Assembly: GCF_009764265.1 (NCBI RefSeq) | Contig: NZ_RWIR01000026.1 | Coordinates: 112,193-176,192 of the forward strand | Length of the DNA: 64,000 bases | Source of the DNA: Pseudomonas sp. PB101 | GTDB lineage: Bacteria; Pseudomonadota; Gammaproteobacteria; Pseudomonadales; Pseudomonadaceae | Reading direction: 5' to 3' | Shown: in pieces, positions 7,908 to 16,792 of the stretch | Layout of the letters: each line of letters starts with the position of its first letter | Position numbering within the stretch: position 1 is the stretch's first letter | Position numbers and translations under genes: made by a program | Notes under the pieces: model-generated | What the model saw: the letters and a program-made list of their open reading frames with translations, nothing else | Databases searched by the model: none | What the model was told of the DNA's origin: nothing

Positions 7908-8996
7908 GTGTGGATTCCAATTGCGTTACTCATGACGTTGGGCACGGTTTCAGGCGTAAATGCTGCAACGCAAGCACCGGACATTGCCGGGCATTACACA
8001 TTGCAGGCCAGGGAAATCGGCTCGAAGCTGGTGCTGGAACCTGACAACACCTTTGAGGCCTACATCGAGTACGCCGGTGCCGAAGGTTCCGCCAAAGGTC
8101 ACTGGAAGCAGGTCGACAATACCCTGACCCTGACCAGTGACGCCGTCGAACCGCCCGCTGAAAACCTGCTGTTCAATCTCAGTCGTACCCACAGTCTGGC
8201 AGACCTGCAAGACACCCATCAGCCCGATGGCGGCGACACGTTCAGGCAGGCGCAAGACAACTATGTGCTGAACCTGCGTTACGCCCGCTCCAGCCCCGTG
8301 CCGAGCATCGCCCCGGTGATGGTGACGTTCGAGTTCAAACAGGGGCCGGCCACCCAACTGTTGTGGAACAACGCGGTGGGTCGACAGCTCTATGTGCCCT
8401 ACACCGAACAACGACCCCTGACCCGGATCGGTTTGCAAGGCAGCCCCGATCAAGCGCCACAATGGTTTGCCATCGCCCCGCAGACACGCACCCTGTCCTT
8501 GAGCTGGAAGGTCGATCGCACGACGGGTCAAATGACTTACGACAAACCGGATGAGCTTGGCCTGGCACAGTCGCAACAGTTGTTTCGCAACGCCCGCAAA
8601 GCGCTGGCGCAGATTGATCACAACTACATCCTTACGCTGCTCTATGGCGTGACTGCCCAACCGCCGGCGATCAAGCCTGTGGATATCTATTGGTCGTTCG
8701 ACGACGGTTCGCAGCAACACCAGCGCTGGACCGATTCACGGCAAGCGCAATTGCTGCTGCCGGCACCTGCGGGCAAGACCCTGAAAAAAATCGGGGTGAA
8801 GTCGAGCGCTGATCAGAGCCCGCAATGGTTCGATGTCGCGGCGCACAGCCGGGCAATCGACATGATGTGGGACGAACGCGTCAACCCCGATCAGATGCGC
8901 GATTTGTCCGAGGTCTTCAAAACCCTGGAACTGGAAGTGAAGGGTGATTGCCTGTCAGTGGACCTGGGCAATGGCCTGGCGTGTTATCGCCAATAG
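7908..8996 (+). CDS. Secreted protein of unknown function
   Basis: I do not recognise a family. I chose the GTG at 7908 because AAGGAG lies nine bases before it and the product then begins with a short, convincing signal peptide (MWIPIALLMTLGTVSGVNAA, cleavage near AATQA). The mature part (~340 residues) holds two similar halves: each has an NYVLNLRYARSS / NYILTLLYGVTA strand, a region on phosphate-free polar sequence with VTFEFKQG or IYWSFDDGSQQ, and a SPDQAPQWFAIAPQTR / SADQSPQWFDVAAHSR motif. This internal duplication suggests two beta-rich domains. A periplasmic or surface location is inferred from the signal only. Confidence 0.75.
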   Translation: MWIPIALLMTLGTVSGVNAATQAPDIAGHYTLQAREIGSKLVLEPDNTFEAYIEYAGAEGSAKGHWKQVDNTLTLTSDAVEPPAENLLFNLSRTHSLADLQDTHQPDGGDTFRQAQDNYVLNLRYARSSPVPSIAPVMVTFEFKQGPATQLLWNNAVGRQLYVPYTEQRPLTRIGLQGSPDQAPQWFAIAPQTRTLSLSWKVDRTTGQMTYDKPDELGLAQSQQLFRNARKALAQIDHNYILTLLYGVTAQPPAIKPVDIYWSFDDGSQQHQRWTDSRQAQLLLPAPAGKTLKKIGVKSSADQSPQWFDVAAHSRAIDMMWDERVNPDQMRDLSEVFKTLELEVKGDCLSVDLGNGLACYRQ

Positions 8997-8998
8997 CT

Positions 8999-10915
8999 TC
9001 AGTCATTGTGCTCGGGTGCAATCATCCGGGTCTTCGGTGCGCCGTTCGAGTTGTGCTGATAGATGGTTTGCGGCTGCCCCAGCTCATTGAAAAACACCTG
9101 GCCGATGCCTGCCGAGTTCCATAGCCGCTCACCGGCCTCGGCGTGTTCGGGCACGTGGGGCACGATGCGCATGCGTCGCCGCTTGGTCAGCCAGTTCAGC
9201 GGCGAGCGTGGCGAGTACAGCCAGCGGTTGAGGCGGTCGAACCATTCAAGCAGGGCAGGCGGAAACTCGTTCTTGATGCCGCTGCTGGTGATCTGCCAGA
9301 TGCGTGGTCCGGCTTTGCGGTGGCGGATCAGCACTTCGTAGACGAAGGAATAGTGCACATCGCCCGACAGCACCACGTAGTTACCCGGCGTGCGCGAGTG
9401 GCGGAAAATGTTCAGGATCACCTGCGCCGCACCGCGATGGGCCATCCAGTTTTCCGCGTCCACCAGCAGTGGATAACCGCACCAACTGAATACCCGCTGC
9501 ACGGTTTCGATCAGTTTGACGCCGAAGATCGGCGCCGGCGAAACGATGATCGCGCTGGGGTGGTCCAGCAGTTCCTGTTGCAGTTCGCTGAGGGCTTCCC
9601 AGTCGAGCAGGCCGGAAGGCTGCTTGAGGTTCATCTCGCTGCGCCAGCGCCGGGTGCGGGTGTCGATCACCACCATGGCCGGGGTGGTCGGCAATACGTA
9701 ATGCCAGTGCTGGAACTTCAGCAGATCATCGATCAAGTCATCCTGAACCGTGCTGTCGAGGTGACTCTGGTGTGTGCTGGCGCTCAACGCGCCGGCCTTT
9801 TCCAGCACTGCACCGAACGCATCCGGGTTGTTGCCCCAGCCCTGGCACAGCATGTACGCCAACAGTGCGTTGCCGATGATGCGTCGGGAGAACGGATGGC
9901 CGTAGGCGGTTTCCTCCCATTGCGCACTAAGGTTCCAGTCATCGGTGATGTCGTGGTCGTCGAAAATCATCAGCGTCGGCAGATGCGCCAGTGCCCGCGC
10001 GACATTGCCAAGGCCCGCCTTGAAGGCATCGATGCGCGTCTGTTCAAGGGTGTAGCGCTTGAGCCGTTCCGGCGTCAGCGCTGGTGCCTGGGGCGCGATC
10101 AGGGTCCAGGGCATTGGCGACCAGACCAACAAGTACATGGCCATGACTTCGGCGAAGGTCACCAGGTGGTTGTCGGCACTGCTGCTGGTGAAAATCGGCT
10201 TGCGCGCACCGCCGAAAAACCGTTCGCGCAGGGTTTCATTGCTTTGCAGCGCCGGCAGCAGATCGGCCCGGTGGTAGTAGCTGGCCGGATGCTCGTAGAG
10301 CCTGGCGCCGTCGCTGACCACAGCGCCTTCGAGGTGCTCACCGAACAGGCCCAGACGCTCGATCAAGGCGTGAACCGCGCGCAACATCGGCCCTGCGACG
10401 TCGTCGGCGTAGACCTGATCGCCGGTCATCATCAGCAGTGCCGGGCGGTCTTTGGCGGCGTGTTCCTGCGCCAGCAACCGGTCGACGCACAGCAAGCCGT
10501 CGGCCGCCGGGTGATGCGGCTTGCGGCAGGAGCCGTGCAGTAACTGATCGACCCGTGCACGCAGGACGAAGTTCGGGCAGCGGGCAGCGCCGTACAGCAA
10601 GTGCGGCGCCCAATCCGCGATGCCTGCCCCTTCAATCAACACGTCGTATTCGATCAATTCGTCGCAGGGCAGGGCGCTATCGAGTTGCACATCGATCAAG
10701 TGCACAAAGGCATGAGCCCCCGCGGCAATCACCGTACATTGCCCGGCATCGAGACGGATATTGCCGACGCCCTGCAAGCGCAGGGTCAGCGCCAGCGCCC
10801 GGGAACCCACCAGCCACAGCACCAGCCGCGTGGGCTCCAGGCGCCGCAGCAGTGGGCCGGCCAGGACTGGCGGCAGGGATTGGTGATAATCGGGCAGTGG
10901 CAGTGTTTCGGACAT
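8999..10915 (-). CDS. PhoD-like metallophosphatase
   Basis: A 638-residue protein with the motifs of PhoD-type alkaline phosphatases: MTGDQVYADDVAG, FDDHDITDDWN (metal-binding aspartates and histidine) and VVLSGDVHYSFVYE near residue 520. These enzymes are Fe/Ca-dependent phosphodi- or monoesterases. No signal peptide is visible (it begins MSETLPLPDYHQ), so unlike classical Tat-exported PhoD it is probably cytoplasmic; this long unexported subgroup is common in Pseudomonas. The gene is monocistronic and ends two bases after the convergent secreted protein gene. Confidence 0.85.
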   Translation of the reverse strand: MSETLPLPDYHQSLPPVLAGPLLRRLEPTRLVLWLVGSRALALTLRLQGVGNIRLDAGQCTVIAAGAHAFVHLIDVQLDSALPCDELIEYDVLIEGAGIADWAPHLLYGAARCPNFVLRARVDQLLHGSCRKPHHPAADGLLCVDRLLAQEHAAKDRPALLMMTGDQVYADDVAGPMLRAVHALIERLGLFGEHLEGAVVSDGARLYEHPASYYHRADLLPALQSNETLRERFFGGARKPIFTSSSADNHLVTFAEVMAMYLLVWSPMPWTLIAPQAPALTPERLKRYTLEQTRIDAFKAGLGNVARALAHLPTLMIFDDHDITDDWNLSAQWEETAYGHPFSRRIIGNALLAYMLCQGWGNNPDAFGAVLEKAGALSASTHQSHLDSTVQDDLIDDLLKFQHWHYVLPTTPAMVVIDTRTRRWRSEMNLKQPSGLLDWEALSELQQELLDHPSAIIVSPAPIFGVKLIETVQRVFSWCGYPLLVDAENWMAHRGAAQVILNIFRHSRTPGNYVVLSGDVHYSFVYEVLIRHRKAGPRIWQITSSGIKNEFPPALLEWFDRLNRWLYSPRSPLNWLTKRRRMRIVPHVPEHAEAGERLWNSAGIGQVFFNELGQPQTIYQHNSNGAPKTRMIAPEHND

Positions 10916-11033
10916 CCGCGGTCAAGGCTCTTGGGGCATCGAGGCGGGCGATGATAGCGCAGGTGGCGGCGAGACAGGCTAGAGTGACTCTGCCGCGCCG
11001 TGTGTCGGCAATTTCAGTCGGAGAAAGGCACCC

Positions 11034-11297
11034 ATGTACAAGATTATCCTGCCGGCATTGGCCGTTTTACTCCTCGTCCAATCCCCGGCCCATGCCATCA
11101 ATGACAAGTACCGCAAGCAACTGGAGAAGTCCGGTTGCACCCAGGTGAGCGAGTCGCAGGGCTGCGATATCCACAAGTCCAAGGCGGAAAACGCCAAGGC
11201 CGGGTTCAGCAACCCGCCGGCACCGGACGCGACCGGGAACAATCAGGAAAAGGCCCCGGACAGCCAGCAAGGAGCAACCCCGCCTGTCACCAAATGA
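11034..11297 (+). CDS. Small secreted protein of unknown function
   Basis: An 87-residue product with an N-terminal signal peptide (MYKIILPALAVLLLVQSPAHA), a mature part containing two cysteines (GCTQVSESQGCD) that could form a disulfide, and a low-complexity tail rich in Ala, Asn, Gln and Pro. A GGAGAAAGG ribosome site precedes the ATG. I do not recognise a family. It is followed by a 107-base gap and the quinone oxidoreductase gene. Confidence 0.75.
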   Translation: MYKIILPALAVLLLVQSPAHAINDKYRKQLEKSGCTQVSESQGCDIHKSKAENAKAGFSNPPAPDATGNNQEKAPDSQQGATPPVTK

Positions 11298-11404
11298 AAA
11301 GCCATTGTCGTCTGATGAGAAGCGTCCCGACAGGCCTCGTCCTACAGTCCAATCAGCGCAATTCGATGCAACACGCCCATATTGCAGATTGGAGAATAAG
11401 AAAA

Positions 11405-12385
11405 ATGGCCAAAGCCGTACGCTTTTACGAAACCGGTGGTCCCGAAGTTCTACGTTATGAGGACGTCGAAGTCGGCGAACCCGGTCCGGGTCAGGTTCGG
11501 CTTCGTCATGTGGCAGTCGGCCTGAACTATGCCGACACCTATTTCCGCAACGGCACCTACCCGATTCCGATGCCCAACGGCATGGGTGTCGAGGCCTCTG
11601 GCGTCGTCCAGGCTGTGGGTGAAGGGGTCACCAACGTCGAGGTCGGTGATCGCGTCACCTACACCGGTTTTCTCAACACCCTCGGCGCCTACAGCACCGA
11701 GCGCCTGATCGCGGCCGCGCCGCTGATCAAGCTGCCGGAAACCATCAGCTTCGAGACTGCTGCGGCGATGACCATGCGCGGCTTGACGTCTTCGTACCTG
11801 ATGCGCCGCATCTACGACTTCAAACCGGGTGACAGCATCCTGCTGCACGCCGCCGCTGGCGGTGTCGGCCTGATCGTTTCGCAGTGGGCCAAGCTGTTGG
11901 GCCTGAACGTGATCGGCACGGTGTCGACCGAGCAAAAGGCGGAAATCGCCCGGGCTCACGGTTGCGACCATACGATCAACTACAGCCATGAAGACGTCGC
12001 CGCTCGCGTTCGCGAACTGACCGATGGCGTGGGCGTCAACGTGGTGTTCGACAGCGTTGGCAAGAACACCTTCATGGGTTCGCTGGATTCGTTGAAGCCC
12101 CGTGGCCTGATGGTCTGCGTCGGCACCGCATCCGGACCGATCCCGGCGTTCGATCCGGTGATGCTGGCAATGAAAGGTTCGCTGTACCTGACCCGTCCGG
12201 CCCTGGCCAACTACATCAGCGACCCGGCCGAAAAAGCCGCGCTGGCCGGTGAGTTGTTCGACCACGTCGGCAGCGGCCGGATCAAGATCGAGATCAACCA
12301 GCACTACGCCTTGCAGGACGCGGTGCAGGCCCATCGCGACCTTGAGTCACGCAAGACCACCGGCTCGTCGATTTTCGTCATTTAA
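11405..12385 (+). CDS. qorA: NADPH:quinone oxidoreductase (zinc-free MDR family)
   Basis: 326 residues, from the ATG at 11405 with TTGGAG upstream; the open frame extends further upstream but without family sequence. Typical quinone oxidoreductase features: LNYADTYFRNGTYP, the GMGVEASGVV segment, the Rossmann motif HAAAGGVGLIVSQWAK, and no structural-zinc cysteine cluster. It reduces quinones with NADPH. The next gene (TauD-type dioxygenase) starts 13 bases after its stop, so it may be the first gene of the downstream catabolic operon. Confidence 0.88.
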   Translation: MAKAVRFYETGGPEVLRYEDVEVGEPGPGQVRLRHVAVGLNYADTYFRNGTYPIPMPNGMGVEASGVVQAVGEGVTNVEVGDRVTYTGFLNTLGAYSTERLIAAAPLIKLPETISFETAAAMTMRGLTSSYLMRRIYDFKPGDSILLHAAAGGVGLIVSQWAKLLGLNVIGTVSTEQKAEIARAHGCDHTINYSHEDVAARVRELTDGVGVNVVFDSVGKNTFMGSLDSLKPRGLMVCVGTASGPIPAFDPVMLAMKGSLYLTRPALANYISDPAEKAALAGELFDHVGSGRIKIEINQHYALQDAVQAHRDLESRKTTGSSIFVI

Positions 12386-12398
12386 GGAGCGACCAGCC

Positions 12399-13247
12399 AT
12401 GAAAGTCGAACAATTGACCTGCACCATCGGCGCCGAACTGATCGGCGTCAACCTGGCCGACGCCGTGCATGACGACGGCCTGTTTGCCGAGATCCGCGCA
12501 CAGTTGCTCAAGCATCGCGTGGTGTTCCTGCGCGATCAGGACATCACCCGTGCCGAGCACGTGGCCTTCGCCCGGCGTTTCGGCGAGCTGGAGGATCATC
12601 CGGTGGCCGGCAGCGATCCGGAGCATCCGGGTCTGGTGCAAATCTACAAGCGTCCGGACCAGCCGGCGGACCGCTACGAAAACTCCTGGCACAGCGACGC
12701 CACCTGGCGTGACGCCCCGCCGATGGGCTGTGTATTGCGTTGCCTGGAGTGCCCGCCGGTGGGCGGTGACACCATGTGGGCCAACATGGTCGAGGCCTAC
12801 GCGCGTTTGCCCGAAGACGTGAAGGTCAAGATCGCCGACCTGCGTGCGCGCCACAGCATCGAAGCGAGCTTCGGTGCGGCGATGCCGATCGAAAAGCGCC
12901 TGGCACTCAGGGAGAGGTTCCCGGATGCCGAGCACCCGGTGGTGCGCACTCACCCGGAAACCGGCGAGAAGGTGCTGTTCGTCAACGCGTTCGCCACTCA
13001 CCTGAGCAACTACCACACCCCTGAGCGGGTGCGCTTCGGTCAGGACGCCAACCCGGGCGCAAGCGATTTGCTGCGCTACCTGATCAGCCAGGCGTACGTC
13101 CCCGAGTATCAAGTGCGCTGGCGCTGGAAGCCCAACAGCATCGCCATCTGGGACAACCGCAGTACCCAGCATTACGCCGTCATGGATTACCCGCCTTGCC
13201 ATCGCAAGATGGATCGCGCCGGGATCATCGGCGACAAGACTTACTGA
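12399..13247 (+). CDS. TauD/TfdA-family alpha-ketoglutarate dioxygenase
   Basis: 282 residues with the iron-binding facial triad of the family: His98 and Asp100 (WHSDATW) and distal His258 (STQHYAVMDY), plus the 2-oxoglutarate-binding Arg273 (RKMDRAG). Such enzymes hydroxylate a substrate next to a leaving group, for example releasing sulfite from taurine or cleaving 2,4-D and similar ethers. The ATG at 12399 follows TAAGGAG. The substrate is unknown. A BKACE enzyme, an MFS carrier, a Rieske protein and a YeiH-type exporter follow on the same strand, so it probably catalyses an early step of one pathway. Confidence 0.9.
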   Translation: MKVEQLTCTIGAELIGVNLADAVHDDGLFAEIRAQLLKHRVVFLRDQDITRAEHVAFARRFGELEDHPVAGSDPEHPGLVQIYKRPDQPADRYENSWHSDATWRDAPPMGCVLRCLECPPVGGDTMWANMVEAYARLPEDVKVKIADLRARHSIEASFGAAMPIEKRLALRERFPDAEHPVVRTHPETGEKVLFVNAFATHLSNYHTPERVRFGQDANPGASDLLRYLISQAYVPEYQVRWRWKPNSIAIWDNRSTQHYAVMDYPPCHRKMDRAGIIGDKTY

Positions 13248-13333
13248 TCCACGCCTCTGCATTCGCTCTCGTAAACACGCCTGCCCGGCGCGACTCCGGG
13301 TGGGCGGGACAATCATAAGAACTGGAGTAACCC

Positions 13334-14386
13334 ATGCAATTTTTCGACGATTCCCTGCACCCCGAAAACATGGAAAAGGTAGTCATCACCGTGGCCCCGT
13401 ACGGCCCGGAATGGATGCCTGAAGATTTCCCGGAAGACATCCCGCTGACCATGGACGAGCAAGTCCAGAAAGCGGTCGATTGCTATGAAGCCGGCGCCAC
13501 CGTGCTGCACCTGCATGTGCGCGAACTGGACGGCAAGGGTTCCAAGCGTCTGTCGAAGTTCAACGAGCTGATCGCCGGTGTGCGTGAAGCCGTGCCGGAC
13601 ATGATCATCCAGGTCGGCGGCTCGATTTCCTTCGCCCCGGAAAGCGACGGCGAAGCGGCCAAGTGGCTGTCCGACGATACCCGCCACATGCTGGCCGAGC
13701 TGACGCCGAAGCCGGATCAGGTCACGGTCGCGATCAACACCACGCAAATGAACATCATGGAGCTGTTGTACCCGGAGTACCTCAAAGGCACCTCCCTGGA
13801 CAACCCGATGATCCACGCCGCCTACAGCGAAATGACCGTACCGGCGGGCCCTGCCTGGGTTGCCGAGCACCTCAAGCGCCTGATGGACAACGGCATCCAG
13901 CCGCACTTCCAGCTGACCGGCATGCACGCCATGGAAACCCTCGAGCGCCTGGTGCGCCGTGGTATCTACAAAGGTCCGCTGAACCTGACCTGGATCGGCA
14001 TCGGCGGCGGCTTCGATGGCCCGAACCCGTTCAACTTCTTCAACTTCATCCACCGCGCGCCGGACGGTTGCACCCTGACCTCCGAATCGCTGCTGAAGAA
14101 CGTGATGCCGTTCAACACCATGTCGATGGCCATGGGCATGCACCCGCGTGTGGGCAACGAAGACACTATCATTGACCACAAGGGCGATCGTTTCGGCTCC
14201 GTTGCCCAGATCCAGCAAACCGTGCGCATTGCCCACGAACTGGGCCGTGAAATCGCCACCGGCAAGGAAGCCCGCGAGATCTACCGCATCGGCGTGCAGT
14301 ACGAAACCATCGAAGAAACCCTGTTGGCCAACGGCATGGCCCCCAACCGCAAGGCTGGGCAGAAAGGTACTCCGCAACGCGGTTGA
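13334..14386 (+). CDS. Beta-keto acid cleavage enzyme (BKACE, DUF849)
   Basis: 350 residues. BKACE enzymes use Zn to split a beta-keto acid with acetyl-CoA, giving acetoacetate and a new acyl-CoA. The two-histidine metal motif LHLHVRE puts ligands at His59 and His61, and VGGSI, HFQLTG and GIGGGFDG are conserved barrel motifs. The family contains 3-keto-5-aminohexanoate and dehydrocarnitine cleaving members; which keto acid is used here cannot be told from sequence. It lies 86 bases after the dioxygenase gene, with GGAGTAACCC as ribosome site. Confidence 0.9.
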   Translation: MQFFDDSLHPENMEKVVITVAPYGPEWMPEDFPEDIPLTMDEQVQKAVDCYEAGATVLHLHVRELDGKGSKRLSKFNELIAGVREAVPDMIIQVGGSISFAPESDGEAAKWLSDDTRHMLAELTPKPDQVTVAINTTQMNIMELLYPEYLKGTSLDNPMIHAAYSEMTVPAGPAWVAEHLKRLMDNGIQPHFQLTGMHAMETLERLVRRGIYKGPLNLTWIGIGGGFDGPNPFNFFNFIHRAPDGCTLTSESLLKNVMPFNTMSMAMGMHPRVGNEDTIIDHKGDRFGSVAQIQQTVRIAHELGREIATGKEAREIYRIGVQYETIEETLLANGMAPNRKAGQKGTPQRG

Positions 14387-14478
14387 CCGTGGGTCGGGAC
14401 GAGGGGCCGTGACCTCTCGTCCGCCTGACCGTTACACGCTTGATAACAAAAATAAGACAAAGCTCTTGAGGAGGCTGC

Positions 14479-15810
14479 ATGGCCTTTCACCCAATCGCCG
14501 CTGACGATGACGACGCAGGTTGCGTCGGCGTTGCGCGCCAATATGCCTGGATCGTCTTTGCACTGACGTTCGGCCTGTTGATTTCCGATTACATGTCGCG
14601 TCAGGTGCTGAACGCGGTATTCCCCCTGCTCAAGACGGAGTGGGCGTTGAGCGACGGACAGCTCGGGTTGTTGAGCGGCATCGTCGCCCTGATGGTCGGC
14701 CTGCTGACTTTCCCGCTGTCATTGATGGCCGACCGCTTCGGCCGGGTCAAGAGCCTGGCGTTGATGGCGATGCTCTGGAGCGTGGCCACCCTGGGCTGCG
14801 CGCTGGCGCAGGATTACCAGCAGATGTTCATTGCGCGATTCATGGTCGGCGTCGGCGAAGCCGCCTACGGTAGCGTCGGCATCGCGGTGGTGATTTCGGT
14901 GTTCCCCAAACACATGCGCGCCACCCTGGCCAGCGCCTTCATGGCCGGCGGGATGTTCGGCTCGGTGCTGGGCATGGCCCTGGGCGGCGCCATCGCGGCG
15001 AAGCTTGGCTGGCGCTGGTCGTTCGCCGGCATGTCGTTGTTTGGCCTGTTTCTGGCGGTGCTCTACCCGATCATCGTCAAGGAAGCGCGCATTGCGCCAC
15101 AACGTGCCGCGCAGATCGCGAACAAGACGGCCGCGGCGGTCAAGCGCCCGCTGAGCACCTTGTGGTCGAGCCGTTCGGTGGTAGCGACTTACATCGGCAG
15201 CGGCTTGCAGTTGTTCGTCGGCGGGACGGTGATGGTGTGGATTCCCAGCTACCTCAACCGCTACTACGACATGCCCACCGACAAGGCCGGCGGCATGGCG
15301 GCGATCATCGTGTTGTGCAGCGGTGCGGGCATGATCCTGTGCGGCATGCTCAGCGACCGCCTGTGTCGCAACTCGCCGGAGCGCAAGGTCAGCCTGGCTA
15401 TCGGCTTTTGCCTGGGCAGTTGCCTGTTGCTGTCGGCGGCGTTTGCCTTGCAGGCAGGACCGGTGCAACTGCTGCTGATCTGCCTGGGCATGCTGATTGC
15501 CACCGGTACCACCGGCCCCGCCGGCGCGATGGTCGCCAACCTGACCCATTACTCGGTGCACGGCACGGCGTTCGCCACGCTGACCCTGGCCAACAACATG
15601 CTCGGGCTGGCGCCGGGGCCGTTCATCACCGGCCGGGTGTCGGACCTGATCGGTCTGCATGCCGCGTTTCAACTGGTGCCACTGGTCAGCCTCGCGGCGG
15701 CAGCGGTGTTCTTTTATGCCAAGTGTCATTACCACAAAGATATTGCCCGCCTTCAGGGTCAGAGCGTGCCTGACCCTATCGGTGAAGCCGGGATAGAGGT
15801 GAAGTTGTGA
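14479..15810 (+). CDS. MFS transporter
   Basis: A 443-residue major facilitator with about twelve membrane segments. The cytoplasmic loop after helix 2 reads LSLMADRFGRVKSL, the MFS signature, and SDRLCRNSPERK is the corresponding loop of the second half. It starts 92 bases after BKACE and overlaps the next gene by four bases. Probable role: uptake of the organic acid metabolised by the surrounding enzymes; direction and substrate are inferred from context. Confidence 0.9.
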   Translation: MAFHPIAADDDDAGCVGVARQYAWIVFALTFGLLISDYMSRQVLNAVFPLLKTEWALSDGQLGLLSGIVALMVGLLTFPLSLMADRFGRVKSLALMAMLWSVATLGCALAQDYQQMFIARFMVGVGEAAYGSVGIAVVISVFPKHMRATLASAFMAGGMFGSVLGMALGGAIAAKLGWRWSFAGMSLFGLFLAVLYPIIVKEARIAPQRAAQIANKTAAAVKRPLSTLWSSRSVVATYIGSGLQLFVGGTVMVWIPSYLNRYYDMPTDKAGGMAAIIVLCSGAGMILCGMLSDRLCRNSPERKVSLAIGFCLGSCLLLSAAFALQAGPVQLLLICLGMLIATGTTGPAGAMVANLTHYSVHGTAFATLTLANNMLGLAPGPFITGRVSDLIGLHAAFQLVPLVSLAAAAVFFYAKCHYHKDIARLQGQSVPDPIGEAGIEVKL

Positions 15811-16469
15811 GTCGTCGTTTACGTATTGATGTGTTTTTCGATTTTATCTGCCCGTGGTGCCTGATCGGCAAACGCCAACTGGAGCATGCGCAGGTACAGT
15901 TTCGCAGCCGCCATCCGGACGTGCAGATCACCACGGTGTGGCATGGCGTGCAGTTGTTGCCGCAGATACCGGTAGAGGGTGAGCCCTTCGCCGATTTCTA
16001 CCGCAAGCGCCTGGGCAATGCCGATGCCATGACCATGCGCCAGAAACAGGTGCAGCAGGCTGCCAGTGCGGTGGGCCTGGCCATTGACCTCAGTCGCATC
16101 GAGACGATGCCCAACACCGCGGACGCCCATCGTTTGTTCGAGCGTGCCAGCACACTGGGCAATGCCAGTCAGCGTGAAATGCTGCTCGAGCGACTGTTCG
16201 CCGCTTATTTCCTCAGGCGCGAAAACCTCGGTTGCCGTGAGACCTTGCTGGCCATTGCCCGCTCCTGCGGCATCGCCACGGACGGACTGGTTGATTGCCT
16301 GATGGGCGACGCCACGCCATTTGCAGGCCCCCCCGGCGCGACCAGCGGCGTGCCGAGCTTTCAGTTCGACGGCCGTTTGACCGTGATCGGTGCACAGCCG
16401 GCCCAGGCGCTGCTCGGGGCCATGAACGAAGCCCTCAAGGAAAGTGAGCGCGAGCGGCAGCCAGCATGA
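15807..16469 (+). CDS. DsbA-family protein (FrnE / 2-hydroxychromene-2-carboxylate isomerase type)
   Basis: 220 residues. The thioredoxin-like fold opens with FFDFICPWCLIGKRQLE, giving a CPWC redox pair at Cys15 and Cys18. There is no signal peptide, so it is cytoplasmic, as for FrnE and glutathione-dependent isomerases of this superfamily. The cis-Pro loop is seen at SGVPSFQFDGR. It overlaps both neighbours by four bases (MFS upstream, Rieske downstream), which makes co-translation with the operon very likely. It may be a redox or glutathione-dependent step of the pathway. Confidence 0.85.
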   Translation: MSRRLRIDVFFDFICPWCLIGKRQLEHAQVQFRSRHPDVQITTVWHGVQLLPQIPVEGEPFADFYRKRLGNADAMTMRQKQVQQAASAVGLAIDLSRIETMPNTADAHRLFERASTLGNASQREMLLERLFAAYFLRRENLGCRETLLAIARSCGIATDGLVDCLMGDATPFAGPPGATSGVPSFQFDGRLTVIGAQPAQALLGAMNEALKESERERQPA

Positions 16470-16792
16470 CCCGGCGCATTCCCGTACCGGCCGGCAAATA
16501 CCCGCCGGCCGGTGGCCGGGCGCTGTTCGAATTCGAAGACAAAAGCCTGGCGCTGTTCAACGTCGACGGGCAGTTGTTCGCCATCGACGACAGCTGTCCG
16601 CATCAGGGCTCTTCGCTTTGCGGGGGGCGTCTTGAAGGCCGGGTGATTCAATGCCTCGCCCATGGCTTGCGCTTCGATTTGCACAGCGGCTACCTGCTCA
16701 ATTCAAGGCAGGTCAAAGTCACCAACTACCCGGTCGAGATCATCGACGGCCAGGCGTTTATCGTCATCGCAACCGAGGAGTCCGCGCCATGA
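16466..16792 (+). CDS. Rieske [2Fe-2S] ferredoxin
   Basis: A 108-residue stand-alone Rieske protein. The cluster ligands are Cys44/His46 (SCPHQGSSL) and Cys63/His66 (CLAHGLRF), the normal CxH and CxxH pair. Such ferredoxins pass electrons to oxygenases. No Rieske-type oxygenase large subunit is encoded next to it, so its partner is unclear. It overlaps the upstream FrnE-like gene and the downstream exporter gene by four bases each. Confidence 0.9.
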   Translation: MTRRIPVPAGKYPPAGGRALFEFEDKSLALFNVDGQLFAIDDSCPHQGSSLCGGRLEGRVIQCLAHGLRFDLHSGYLLNSRQVKVTNYPVEIIDGQAFIVIATEESAP

